From positions 1-13,213 of the forward strand of contig JBKPDQ010000034.1 of assembly GCA_046728015.1 (NCBI GenBank): a stretch of 13,213 bases of DNA, given 5' to 3'. The position numbers and the translations under genes were made by a program. Below the pieces are notes generated by a model that saw only the letters and a program-made list of their open reading frames with translations, was not told the origin of the DNA and ran no database searches. The stretch's first letter is position 1. The number at the start of each line of letters is the position of its first letter. This DNA comes from DATAFO01 sp046728015 (GTDB taxonomy: Bacteria > Actinomycetota > Thermoleophilia > Solirubrobacterales > 70-9). This document shows, one piece after another, positions 1-6,771 of this stretch.

Positions 1-429
1 GGGAAGCGGGGGCCGGTGCACGACGTCGCGGCCAAGCCCGTCTACCTCGACGTGTCGGTCCTGGCCGAGACGCGGAAGGTCCTGCCGGTGGAGACGATCA
101 GCCACGCGTTCGCCTACGTGTTCGCGGGGGCGGGGAAGTTCTGCAACGCCTCCCGGCCCCTCGCGGTGCCGACCGAGCCCGCCGTATGGTTGGACACGAA
201 GCCGCCGGCCGAGGCCGACAACCGGACCCTCGTCCTCTTCGACCGGGGCGACGACATCGAGGTCCAGGCGGGCGCCGAGGGTATCCGGTTCCTGCTGGTC
301 TCCGGCCAGCCCCTCGGGGAGCCCGTTGCCTGGTACGGTCCGATCGTCATGAACACGCAGGAGGAGCTCCGCCGCGCCTTCGCACAGCTGGAGGATGGAA
401 CGTTTCTGCGGCCCGACGCGCCCCGCTAA
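1..429 (+). CDS. Pirin family protein, C-terminal part (5' truncated by window edge)
   Basis: The reading frame is open from base 1 and ends in TAA at 427-429, so the gene begins outside the window. The visible 142 or so residues match the second half of pirin/YhaK-type bicupins: a PVYLDV strand, the linker SHAFAYVFAG, then the C-terminal cupin with LVLFDRGDD, FLLVSGQPLGEPVAWYGPIVMNT and EELRRAF. Pirins of this type are about 280-300 residues long, so roughly half is present. The metal-binding His/Glu cluster of the family sits in the N-terminal cupin and cannot be seen here. Known members are iron-binding cupins, some with quercetin dioxygenase activity; the substrate cannot be inferred. A GTG at 16 could be read as a start, but homology continues upstream of it, so I treat it as internal. 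The flavoprotein gene follows 59 bp downstream on the same strand. Confidence 0.85.
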   Translation, partial: GKRGPVHDVAAKPVYLDVSVLAETRKVLPVETISHAFAYVFAGAGKFCNASRPLAVPTEPAVWLDTKPPAEADNRTLVLFDRGDDIEVQAGAEGIRFLLVSGQPLGEPVAWYGPIVMNTQEELRRAFAQLEDGTFLRPDAPR

Positions 430-488
430 CGCCGGACCGCCGGGCGCCGCGGAGGTCGGCCGGCCGGGAAGGATGCCGGGAGCACGCG

Positions 489-2141
489 ATGCCCGCCCCT
501 GATCCTCGCGTCGAGCGGATGTTTCCGAGCCTGGGTCCGGCGGACGTCGACCGGCTCCGGCGGTTCGGGGCGACTCGCCGCTACGCGGCCGGCGATCAGG
601 TCGTCAGGACCGGCGACGTCGGAACCGGCATGTTCGTGCTCATCTCTGGCACGGTCGCCGTCAGCGCCCGGGGCGGGCTCGGCCACGTCGTCCCGATCAT
701 CGAGCTCGGCCCCGGCGGTTTCCTGGCCGAGGCCGGCATGCTGGCCGGCCAGCCCCGCCTCGTGGATGCGCGCGCCACGAGCGACGCCGACGTGCTCGTC
801 GTCCCCGCCGATCGGTTCCGGACCGTGCTGATCGCCGAGGCCGAGCTCGGCGAGCGGATCATGCGCGCGCTCCTTCTGCGGCGGCTCGGCCTGATCGAGG
901 CGGGCGCGGGGGGTCCCGTCCTGATCGGGCCGGCCGTGCATCCCGACCTCGTGCGGCTGCAGGGCTTCCTCACCCGCAACGCCGGCCCGCACCGCGTGGT
1001 CGATCCCGCCGACGATCGGGAGGCGGCGGCCCTCCTCGAGCACTACGCGGCGAGCGACGCCGATTTACCGGTCGTCGTCTGCCCCAACGGATCGGTGCTC
1101 CGGAATCCGACCGAGGTCGAGCTGGCGCACGCCCTCGGCATGGCGCGCATCGATCATCCCGACCGAACGTACGACGTCGCCATCGTCGGCGCGGGGCCGG
1201 CCGGGCTCGCCACCGCGGTGTACGCGGCCTCCGACGGACTCTCGGTGATCGTGCTCGAGAGCCGGTCGTTCGGCGGACAGGCGGGGGCGAGCGCGCGCAT
1301 CGAGAACTACCTCGGCTTCCCGGAAGGCATTTCCGGGCAGGATCTCACCAGCCGCGCCTTCGTGCAGGCCGAGAAGTTCGGAGCCGAGATCGTCATCCCG
1401 AGCCCCGTCGTGCGACTCGAGTGCGCGACGTTCCCCTTCACGCTCGAGATGGCGGACGGCCGCCGCACGAGGGCCCGGACGATCGTCGTGGCTTGCGGGG
1501 CGCGGTATCGGCGGCCGCCCGTTCCCGGCCTCGAGGCGGTCGAGGGCCGCGGCGTCTGGTACGGGGCCTCGCCCGTCGAGGCGCGTCTCTGCCGCGGGGA
1601 GCACGTGGCCCTGGTCGGGGGCGGCAACTCGGCCGGCCAGGCCGCCGTGTTCCTGTCCGGATTCGCCGCGAAGGTGTCGATCCTGGTGCGGCACGATGGG
1701 CTCGACACGAGCATGTCCCGCTATCTCGTCGACCGGATCGAGGCGACGGCCAACATCGAGGTCCTGCCCCGGACCGAGATCATCGGGCTGGTCGCCGGCC
1801 CAGGATCCCGTCTCGCCCGAGTGCGCTGGCGGCACGCCACGACCGGCCAGGAGACGGAGCTGCCGATCTGCCATGTCTTTCTCTTCGTGGGCGTCGAGCC
1901 GGCAACGGGCTGGCTTCGGGACTGCGGGATCGCGCTGGACGCCGAGGGCTTCGTCCGGACGGGAGCCGCCGACCCCCAGCCCCGACCGCTGCCGCTTGAG
2001 TCCAGCATCCCGGGCGTGTTCGCGGTCGGCGACGTCCGCTCCGGATCCGCGAAGCGAGTGGGCGGGGCGATCGGCGAGGGCGCCGCGGTGGTGCCGCAGC
2101 TCCATGCCGTGCTCGCGGAGGCGCCGACGGTGGAGCGCTGA
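489..2141 (+). CDS. Cyclic-nucleotide-binding domain fused to a thioredoxin-reductase-like FAD/NAD(P) oxidoreductase
   Basis: This is a 550-residue three-part protein. Residues 13-130 form a CRP-type cNMP-binding barrel; the phosphate-binding cassette region keeps Glu81 and Arg90 (FLAEAGML then QPR). Residues 150-220 look like the glutaredoxin-like linker domain found in response-regulator/thioredoxin-reductase fusions. Residues 227-545 are a TrxR-type flavoprotein with FAD motif GAGPAG (234-239), FGGQAG (261-266), NAD(P) motif GGGNSAG (377-383) and the second FAD motif GVFAVGD (509-515). The redox CxxC of true thioredoxin reductases is replaced by YGASPVEARLC (358-368), so ordinary thioredoxin reduction is unlikely. 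The family is known from annotation, but its electron acceptor is not established to my knowledge. ATG 489 is chosen because GGGAG lies 6 nt upstream and homology starts there. The frame is open further upstream, but that part overlaps pirin and looks like noise. A ligand-gated redox enzyme is my inference. Confidence 0.88.
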   Translation: MPAPDPRVERMFPSLGPADVDRLRRFGATRRYAAGDQVVRTGDVGTGMFVLISGTVAVSARGGLGHVVPIIELGPGGFLAEAGMLAGQPRLVDARATSDADVLVVPADRFRTVLIAEAELGERIMRALLLRRLGLIEAGAGGPVLIGPAVHPDLVRLQGFLTRNAGPHRVVDPADDREAAALLEHYAASDADLPVVVCPNGSVLRNPTEVELAHALGMARIDHPDRTYDVAIVGAGPAGLATAVYAASDGLSVIVLESRSFGGQAGASARIENYLGFPEGISGQDLTSRAFVQAEKFGAEIVIPSPVVRLECATFPFTLEMADGRRTRARTIVVACGARYRRPPVPGLEAVEGRGVWYGASPVEARLCRGEHVALVGGGNSAGQAAVFLSGFAAKVSILVRHDGLDTSMSRYLVDRIEATANIEVLPRTEIIGLVAGPGSRLARVRWRHATTGQETELPICHVFLFVGVEPATGWLRDCGIALDAEGFVRTGAADPQPRPLPLESSIPGVFAVGDVRSGSAKRVGGAIGEGAAVVPQLHAVLAEAPTVER

Positions 2142-2150
2142 TGCGCGGCC

Positions 2151-2167
2151 CCGGGCCCCGGGCCCGG
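2151..2167 (+). terminator. Very GC-rich inverted repeat after the flavoprotein gene
   Basis: CCGGGCCC and GGGCCCGG face each other around one base, 10 bp after the stop codon. A stable hairpin is possible after opening the centre. There is no following T-tract, so it would be an incomplete intrinsic terminator at best. Confidence 0.3.
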
Positions 2168-2339
2168 ACGGCGCGAGTGGCCCACGGGCACCGCTGCTGG
2201 TGGCTTGAGGGAAGTCGTTCTCGGTCGTACCGCAAGGGGGCTGGCGTCACCCAGCCTGACGGCCACACGCGATCCTGATCAGGCGCCGCCGGCGGGGTGT
2301 CACGGACGGGAGTCCGCGAGGCGTCCGGCAACCGACATA

Positions 2340-2400
2340 TTGAGCTGATCAGCTAATACTCCATTTGATTTATATTAAGCGGATGTGCTAACTATATAGT
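2340..2400 (+). promoter_or_regulatory. AT-rich promoter/operator region of the ABM-arsR pair
   Basis: A roughly 60-bp stretch is strikingly AT-rich in an otherwise GC-rich window and ends 29 bp before the ABM start. It contains two perfect palindromes, AGCTGATCAGCT (2343-2354) and ACTATATAGT (2391-2400), centred 47 bp apart. TATATT (2371-2376) could serve as a -10 box, and TTGATT (2365-2370) is another promoter-like hexamer, but no well-spaced -35/-10 pair is convincing. ArsR-family repressors bind AT-rich inverted repeats over their own promoters. Autoregulation by the ArsR-type protein at 2771-3055 is therefore a reasonable inference. Confidence 0.55.
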
Positions 2401-2429
2401 GGACGTTCACCCTCAGGAGGAGCAAGCAC

Positions 2430-2774
2430 ATGAGCGATAGACACGAACACGAGCACAAGCACGCCAACTCGAACGCACCGGTCACCAACCTCGTCACCTA
2501 CGTCGCGAAGCCGGGCAAGGAGGACGAGCTACTCGCGCTCGTGAAGAAGCACGAGCCCGCGCTGCGCAAGGTCGGCCTCGTCACCAGCGAGCCGTTCAAA
2601 GTGTGGAAGGCGTACAACATCCGCAGCGGCGAGCACTCGATCGTCGAGTACTTCGTGTGGAAGGACGGCAAGGCGTCGGACATCGCGCACCAAACGCCAG
2701 AAGTGATGGCGGTGTGGGAGCCGATGGAGCCGGTGCTCGCGGACCTGCGCATCTGCGAGGTGGAGCTTCTCTGA
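2430..2774 (+). CDS. Small ABM-like (dimeric alpha/beta barrel) protein with histidine-rich N-terminus
   Basis: The protein has 114 residues. Residues 18-114 have the size and pattern of antibiotic-biosynthesis-monooxygenase (ABM)/dimeric ferredoxin-fold proteins: a first strand LVTYVAKPG, a helix EDELLALVKKHEPALR, then SIVEYFVWKD and the AHQTPEVMAVWEPMEPVLA region. The N-terminus carries four histidines among acidic and basic residues (RHEHEHKHA, 4-12), which could bind a metal or simply be a flexible tail. ATG 2430 has a strong AGGAGG at 2415-2420, 9 nt upstream. The TGA stop overlaps the presumed CTG start of the ArsR-type gene, so the two form a coupled operon. No catalytic residue set is diagnostic, so function is unknown. 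A role in modifying or sensing the compound to which ArsR responds is inference from context only. Confidence 0.75.
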   Translation: MSDRHEHEHKHANSNAPVTNLVTYVAKPGKEDELLALVKKHEPALRKVGLVTSEPFKVWKAYNIRSGEHSIVEYFVWKDGKASDIAHQTPEVMAVWEPMEPVLADLRICEVELL

Positions 2775-3055
2775 ACGCCGAAGAGAAGCTGCAGGCGTTG
2801 GATCAGATCGTCGCCGCGCTGGGGCATCCGGCGCGGCGACAGATCTTGTTGACGATCCACTTTCGCGGGGGCTCCGTCACCGCCGGCGCCATCGCCGCAC
2901 GCTTCGCGCACAAATGGCCCACCACTACGCGGCACCTGCGCGTCCTCGAGGGGGCTGGCTTGCTGCGGCAAGAGAAGCGCGGCCGCGAGCGCCACTACAC
3001 AGTGAACAAGGAGCGGTTGGCGCTGGTGAGCGAGTGGCTCAACTGGTTCCGCTAA
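2771..3055 (+). CDS. ArsR-family winged-helix transcriptional repressor
   Basis: The protein has about 94 residues. The typical ArsR order is present: helix QALDQIVAALGHPARRQILL (residues 8-27), helix-turn-helix around 36-60 (VTAGAIAARFAHKWPTTTRH) and a wing with GLLRQEKRGRERHYTVN (63-79). No cysteine occurs anywhere, and the metal-binding ELCVCDL motif of arsenic or cadmium sensors is absent, so it is probably not a classical thiolate metal sensor. No ATG lies at the expected position. CTG 2771 fits best: it overlaps the preceding stop (CTGA) and has GAGGTGGAG (2757-2765) 5 nt upstream. TTG 2798 would remove part of the first helix. It presumably represses the operon from the palindromic region at 2340-2400. 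Start certainty is moderate; family assignment is firm. Confidence 0.82.
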   Translation: MNAEEKLQALDQIVAALGHPARRQILLTIHFRGGSVTAGAIAARFAHKWPTTTRHLRVLEGAGLLRQEKRGRERHYTVNKERLALVSEWLNWFR

Positions 3056-3313
3056 CGCGGTGCGTCTTTGCTGAGCGCCGACGTCAGCTGGTAGACCTAA
3101 GGGCCCCTTCTGCAGCTCGGTAGGCAGACGGGGACGAAGCGGTGTCAGGCGGACGCCGGTTCGGTGGCAGGTCAGACAGCGGAGACGGGGCGGGCCGGCG
3201 GCGGCGGCGCGGCGACTCGGGGCTTTGACCGCGCGGGGCACCGGGCAGACGATGAAGACGCCACCCAAGCCCACACTCGGGCGGCCAGGCCGGGCCGGGG
3301 CGACGGCGTTGCG

Positions 3314-3547
3314 TCATCGCGAAGCCTTGAGCTCACCAGCAATGCGCGTTACGAGGGTTAGACACTCGCTACCTGGACGTACTAAACTTGTCAAGCCATT
3401 TTGATGGTGTTGTGACCTGCCTTGGACCGCGACCTTGCGAGGTCTTGCCGGCCCGGAATCGATGATGGCGAACCCGAACCACGCGAGGTTTCGCCCTCGG
3501 GGTGAGACAGCGTTCATGATCCGTCCGTTCCGTGCCGGCTTGGACAT
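3314..3547 (-). CDS. Unrecognised 77-residue ORF directly below an ECF-like promoter
   Basis: I do not recognise this protein. ATG at 3547 (minus strand) begins MSKPARNGRIMNAVSPRGRN and the frame stops at 3314. AAGGA lies 7 nt before the ATG, and the -10 element of the ECF-like promoter (3569-3576) ends about 20 nt upstream, so promoter, ribosome site and start are in proper order. The protein is basic, has one short hydrophobic patch (LAWFGFAII) and no known motif. By coincidence it is in frame with the run-on of the methyltransferase remnant, so the frame's openness alone is weak evidence. It may be a degraded former ECF target gene. Confidence 0.3.
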   Translation of the reverse strand: MSKPARNGRIMNAVSPRGRNLAWFGFAIIDSGPARPRKVAVQGRSQHHQNGLTSLVRPGSECLTLVTRIAGELKASR

Positions 3548-3568
3548 GCCGGTGTCCTTCTCGTCCTG

Positions 3569-3599
3569 GATAGTCGAACGGCGCGCCTCGAGATCGACA
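3569..3599 (-). promoter_or_regulatory. ECF-sigma-like promoter, copy A
   Basis: On the minus strand the element reads TGTCGA (3599-3594), 17 bp, then CGACTATC (3576-3569). An element with the same two boxes and the same 17-bp spacing occurs at 8100-8130, with additional identity around both boxes (GATGTCGAT and TCGACTATCCAGG). A -35/-10 layout with that spacing is typical of extracytoplasmic-function sigma factors. From memory, TGTCGA resembles the -35 box reported for group ECF42; I could not verify this. A small ORF with a ribosome site follows at once. Confidence 0.55.
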
Positions 3600-3756
3600 T
3601 CTCTGCTAAGGGGAACGATGACCGACCGGCGAGGGGTCGCGCCCCGGGTTACGGTCTTGCGGCGATGGGCTTCCCGCCCCTCGGCACGCGAATCTCGTCG
3701 CCTGCCGGACCGCAGTCCGTGGCCGCGTCCCGCGCTCCTTCGAAACACGTCGGCGC

Positions 3757-4779
3757 TCAGGACGACTCCCTCGATGAGCTTTACCGGCATTGCCGTCGGC
3801 ACGATCTGCGTCAATCTCAAGCCCGCCATCCGGTAGAGGCTCCGGAACTCGGCCTCCGACCGTTGGCGGCCGCCCGTGCACACCAGCATGTTCACGTCGT
3901 TGGCCGCTGCCCCACGACTCTCCTCGGATTGGTCGATGCGAGCGGGATAGACGCCCTCGATCGTGATGAGCTTGGCGTCGGGATGCATGGCTCGCCGACA
4001 GGTGCTCAAGATGGTGACCGCGCGCGCGTCGTCCCAGTCGTGGATGACATGCTTGAGGAGATAGGCGTCCGCCCCTCGAGGCACGTCCTGGAAGAGATCC
4101 CCGCCCACGACCTCACAGCGCTCGGCAAGGCCGAGCGTCTGGATCTGCGGGACGGCCCGTTCGACCACCTGTGGAAGATCGAAGAGCACCGCCTTCAGCC
4201 GCGGGTAGGCGCGGAGCAGGCCGGCCAGGAGCGCACCGCTCCCGCCCCGATGTCGACGATCTGGCGGAATTGCGTGAAGTCGTACGCGGCGGCCACGGCC
4301 GTCGCGATCTGCGTCGTGAAGGCCGCCATCGCCGCATCGAAGTGCGCGCCCTCGTCAGGGTGCTCAGCCAAGTACGCGAACGGATCCATGCCGAAGACGC
4401 GGCGAAAGGCGGGCTCGCCTGTCTCGACCGAGCGGAGAAGGTCGCCCCACGCGCGCTGGGTGATGCCGCCGAACACGAGCGCGGCCGCGTGCATCGAGCC
4501 GGGCACGTTCGAGCGGAGGTAGGTACCGATCGGCGCGAGTGAGAAGCGGCCCTCATGGTCCTCCGTGAAGAGGCCCGCACTGGCCAGAAGTCGGAGGACA
4601 CGCCTGAGGGACGCGGCATGCGTGTGGGTCCGGCTCGCGAGATCCTCGATCGCTCGCGGCCCGTCACCAATGAGATCCGCAAGACCCAGGCGAGCGGTCA
4701 CGTAGATGGCCTGCGAGACGTAGTAGCCGGTGATCATCCGAAACAGGACGAACGGCGGCGGCGTGTCGTGCGGGGGCAT
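3757..4779 (-). pseudogene. SAM-dependent O-methyltransferase (dimerisation + Methyltransf_2 type), frameshifted
   Basis: Two minus-strand frames join into one O-methyltransferase of the hydroxyneurosporene/acetylserotonin type. The first (4779 to about 4244) has the dimerisation winged-helix domain (residues 10-90, VSQAIYVTARLGLADLI) and runs into the SAM motif VDIGAG. The second (from about 4243) continues as GSGALLAGLLRAYPRL, LFDLPQVVERA, then GGDLF, the catalytic-His motif KHVIHDWDD and a terminal MPVKLIEG. One missing base at 4240-4243, exactly in the SAM glycine loop, separates them; without it translation stops after 194 residues. A second disturbance at the 3' end seems to have lost the stop: the usual C-terminus is just after IEG, and TGA at 3757-3759 is one base out of frame, so the frame runs on to 3314. 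ATG 4779 has AAGGAAG 4 nt upstream. All other motifs are intact, so decay is recent or the indels are assembly errors. Confidence 0.8.
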
Positions 4780-5101
4780 GCGACTTCCTTTCTTGCTCAG
4801 GTCATCAGAGAGACGTGTTCATGCATCGAGGCCATGAAGTCACCTGCAACGAGGGTCTCGGCATAGTTCCGACGCACCGGTTGCGACCCAGGACGGTGCG
4901 GCGCAGGGGCACCGGGTCGCTTGAATCGGCGCGCTGAACCGCCGCGGGCCGGAGCTCCGGCGCTCCGCCTCGGTGCCCTGGATTACGCGCCGCCAGCTGG
5001 GGTTGAAAGGCCCCCAACGACGGTCGGCCTCGAGTTGGAGCGGATGCCCCGTCATGTTGTGCGATGATGTCGCCGCGGTGCGGAGCATGTGTGGACGGCC
5101 A
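4780..5101. other. Intergenic region between divergently oriented methyltransferase genes
   Basis: About 320 bp separate the start of the frameshifted O-methyltransferase (minus) from that of the class I methyltransferase (plus). It should hold both promoters, but I see no convincing -35/-10 pair or large inverted repeat. Open frames here are shadows without homology. Confidence 0.4.
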
Positions 5102-5746
5102 ATGCGGGATCGACCGCAGGTCATGGATGTCCGTGAAAGCTACGACTCGGCCGCCGAAGCCTACGCCGAGCATCTCGCTTCGGAGTTGGCCCAGAAACCC
5201 CTCGACCGGCACCTCTTGAATCGGTTCGCCGAGGAAACACGCGGTCGGGGACTCGTCGCCGATCTTGGCTGCGGCCCGGGGCACGTCGCGCAATACCTTC
5301 ACGACCAGGGCGTGACGGTCGTCGGCATTGATCTGTCCCCCCACATGGTCAGGTGCGCCGCGCGCCTCCACGCGGGTCTGGAGTTCCGGGTGGGTGACAT
5401 GCGGGCGCTCAGCCTGCCGGGTGCGAGCCTTGTCGGGCTGGTTGCGTTCTACTCGATCGTGCACTTCGAGTCGGCCGAGCTCGACCGAGTCATGCTTCAG
5501 CTCAGACGGGTCTTGACCCTTGGCGGACTGGCCCTGGTGTCGTTCCACGTGGGGACCCAAGTCGTCCACCTGGACAACCTCTTCGGTGCCCCGGTCAACC
5601 TGGACTTTCGGTTCCATGCACCGAGCACCGTGATCGAGGCCCTGCGAGCGGCGCAGTTCGCAGTCATCGAGCAGGTCGAACGTGAACCCTACGAGGGAGC
5701 CGAGTATCCCAGTCGTCGGTGTTACCTGTTCGCACGGGCGGTCTGA
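5102..5746 (+). CDS. Class I SAM-dependent methyltransferase (Methyltransf_11/25 type)
   Basis: Counting from ATG 5123, the protein opens with RESYDSAAEAYAEHL (4-18), typical of small-molecule methyltransferases that begin with a Tyr-containing helix. SAM motif I is DLGCGPG (47-53), the acidic end of strand 2 is GIDLSP (68-73), motif II is VGDMRALSLP (90-99), and GLVAFYSIVHF (105-115) is the motif after strand 4. LTLGGLALVSFH (131-142) is the strand-5 region. The last fifth is a GxxxxYPSRRCYLFARAV tail common in this group. The methyl acceptor cannot be predicted. Start is uncertain: ATG 5102 and ATG 5123 both fit, and neither has a strong ribosome site; the frame opens at 4973, but the extra N-terminus shows no family pattern. 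It stands alone, divergent from the broken O-methyltransferase and convergent with the RidA-like gene. Confidence 0.85.
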   Translation: MRDRPQVMDVRESYDSAAEAYAEHLASELAQKPLDRHLLNRFAEETRGRGLVADLGCGPGHVAQYLHDQGVTVVGIDLSPHMVRCAARLHAGLEFRVGDMRALSLPGASLVGLVAFYSIVHFESAELDRVMLQLRRVLTLGGLALVSFHVGTQVVHLDNLFGAPVNLDFRFHAPSTVIEALRAAQFAVIEQVEREPYEGAEYPSRRCYLFARAV

Positions 5747-5816
5747 CATCGGCCGGTAGACGACGGCGCCTCGTCGAGTCACGGAGCCGCGGTTGGCGGC
5801 AGCTGTTGAGACGGCA

Positions 5817-5860
5817 TTCGAGCGCGTACCGATCGAGGACCGTTCGAGCGCAGGACCGAT
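5817..5860. repeat. Short imperfect tandem repeat, period 26 bp
   Basis: TTCGAGCGCGTACCGAT (5817-5833) recurs as TTCGAGCGCAGGACCGAT (5843-5860) in the gap between convergent genes. With only two units the function is unknown, and it may be chance duplication. Confidence 0.4.
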
Positions 5861-5928
5861 TTCCTGGCGAATGAGACATGTCGGATCACACTATGGAGCG
5901 GGCGGACACAGTTCCCGGTGCCCCCTTG

Positions 5929-6477
5929 CTAGAATCGCTGGTCCTCGTGTCCCGGCACGGCGCCTCGTCGCGTCATGGGCGCCGCCGGCGGGCGCCGCGC
6001 GGGACGCCCCCCTTCCGGGCGTCGGCTCCGTGCCCCCGCTCGCGGGCGCCGGCTCCCGGCGGCCGGCCCGTCCGGCCGCACCGCGATCGCTTCCACCTCG
6101 AGGAGAAAGGAGGGGCGCGCCAGCTCCACGACAACGACGCCGGTGTTCGCCGGATACACGCCGTCCGGGAAGAGCTTCGGGTACTCCGCGCGGCGCCATT
6201 CGGCGAGCGGCGCCCGGTCCTGGTTCTGCACGACGTACGTCGTGAACTTGACGACGTCCCGGAGCGTGCAGCCGGCCTCGGCCAGCACCGCGGCCAGATT
6301 GGCGTACACCTGGGTCGCCTGTGCCTTGAGGTCGCCCTCGCCCACCACGCGCCCCTGGGCGTCCATCGCGACCTGGCCGGCGACGAACACGAGGCGCGCC
6401 GGATCCACGGAGAAGCCCGCGGAGTACATGCCGATGGGCTTGCCCGCCCCCGTCGGTGTCAGCGTCTTCCGTGCCAT
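5929..6477 (-). CDS. RidA/YjgF/UK114-like protein with non-canonical active site and extra C-terminal tail
   Basis: Residues 10-133 are a RidA-fold protein: YSAGFSVDPARLVFVAGQVAMDAQGRVVG, then QVYANLAAVLAEAGCTLRDVVKFTTYV and the final strand LLEVEAIAV. Classical RidA hydrolyses reactive enamines/imines and needs the arginine in FPARSCVEVA; here the matching stretch is YPANTGVVVV, with Asn111 instead. The late glutamate of EVEAIAV is kept. It is therefore probably a Rid subfamily member without classical imine deaminase activity. RidA proteins end at about 130 residues, but this frame continues for about 50 Arg/Pro/Gly-rich residues to TAG at 5929, across GC-rich inverted repeats such as GACGCCC/GGGCGTC (6003-6023). 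The tail is either low-complexity or a frame artefact after a lost stop. ATG 6477 is supported by GAGGGAC a few bases upstream. Confidence 0.82.
   Translation of the reverse strand: MARKTLTPTGAGKPIGMYSAGFSVDPARLVFVAGQVAMDAQGRVVGEGDLKAQATQVYANLAAVLAEAGCTLRDVVKFTTYVVQNQDRAPLAEWRRAEYPKLFPDGVYPANTGVVVVELARPSFLLEVEAIAVRPDGPAAGSRRPRAGARSRRPEGGRPARRPPAAPMTRRGAVPGHEDQRF
6003..6023 (-). repeat. Inverted repeat inside the 3' tail of the RidA-like gene
   Basis: GACGCCC and GGGCGTC form a perfect 7-bp stem around a 7-base loop. It lies about 80 bases beyond the normal end of the RidA domain, where a terminator would be expected if the true stop had been lost. No T-tract follows. Confidence 0.35.
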
Positions 6478-6771
6478 GTCGTCCCTCGGCGCCTGAATCA
6501 GGCCGCTGCGCGCGTGTGGGTCGTCCCCCAGCGGCCGCGTGCGCCCCCGCTGCCGGCGCCCCGGCAGAAGGATGGCCGCGATCGAGCAGCTCCGGCCGGG
6601 CGAGCGCCCTCGTCGTCGGCCCCTCGAACGGCGGGCGTCCGGCCGGCCGTTGCGCCTCCTTGGTCACCGCCGATCTTCATCGCCGCGGCTACGATGCTCG
6701 CCCGCCCGCCAGAATTGGCGAGGGTGCGAATCTCGATCATATCGCCGCGCACACCGACTGCGCCGAGAGGC

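Larger units (their letters stand above)
3056..3756. other. Largely non-coding stretch between convergent arsR and the broken O-methyltransferase
   Basis: About 700 bp without a recognisable protein. It holds a short AT-richer patch (about 3376-3418), the ECF-like promoter copy at 3569-3599 on the minus strand and the unrecognised 77-codon frame at 3314-3547 below that promoter. I see no terminal repeats or transposase remnants here. A 50-codon frame from ATG 3252 on the plus strand has no supporting features. Confidence 0.5.

Noticed and set aside
186..488. 101-codon upstream extension of the flavoprotein frame
   Set aside because: It overlaps the pirin gene in another frame and is Arg/Gly/Pro-rich shadow sequence.
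3389..3394. TTGACA on the minus strand in the AT-richer patch
   Set aside because: The hexamer 17 bp further on (TAGCGA) is a poor -10 box, and no gene follows in that direction before the convergent arsR end.
3252..3404. 50-codon plus-strand ORF starting MKTPPKPTLGRPGRAG
   Set aside because: It has no ribosome site and no known motif beyond a GRP that occurs by composition, and it lies in a non-coding stretch.
3489..3525. Hairpin-like GGCGAA/TTCGCC pairing near 3470-3500 considered as a tRNA or attachment site
   Set aside because: The T-arm consensus is missing, no cloverleaf can be drawn, and no integrase or direct repeat flanks it.
6501..6741. Minus-strand ORF beginning MIEIRTLANSGGRASIV between the DDN-like and RidA-like genes
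   Set aside because: The first 25 residues look protein-like, but the rest is Gly/Ala/Arg-rich and there is no ribosome site or recognised family.
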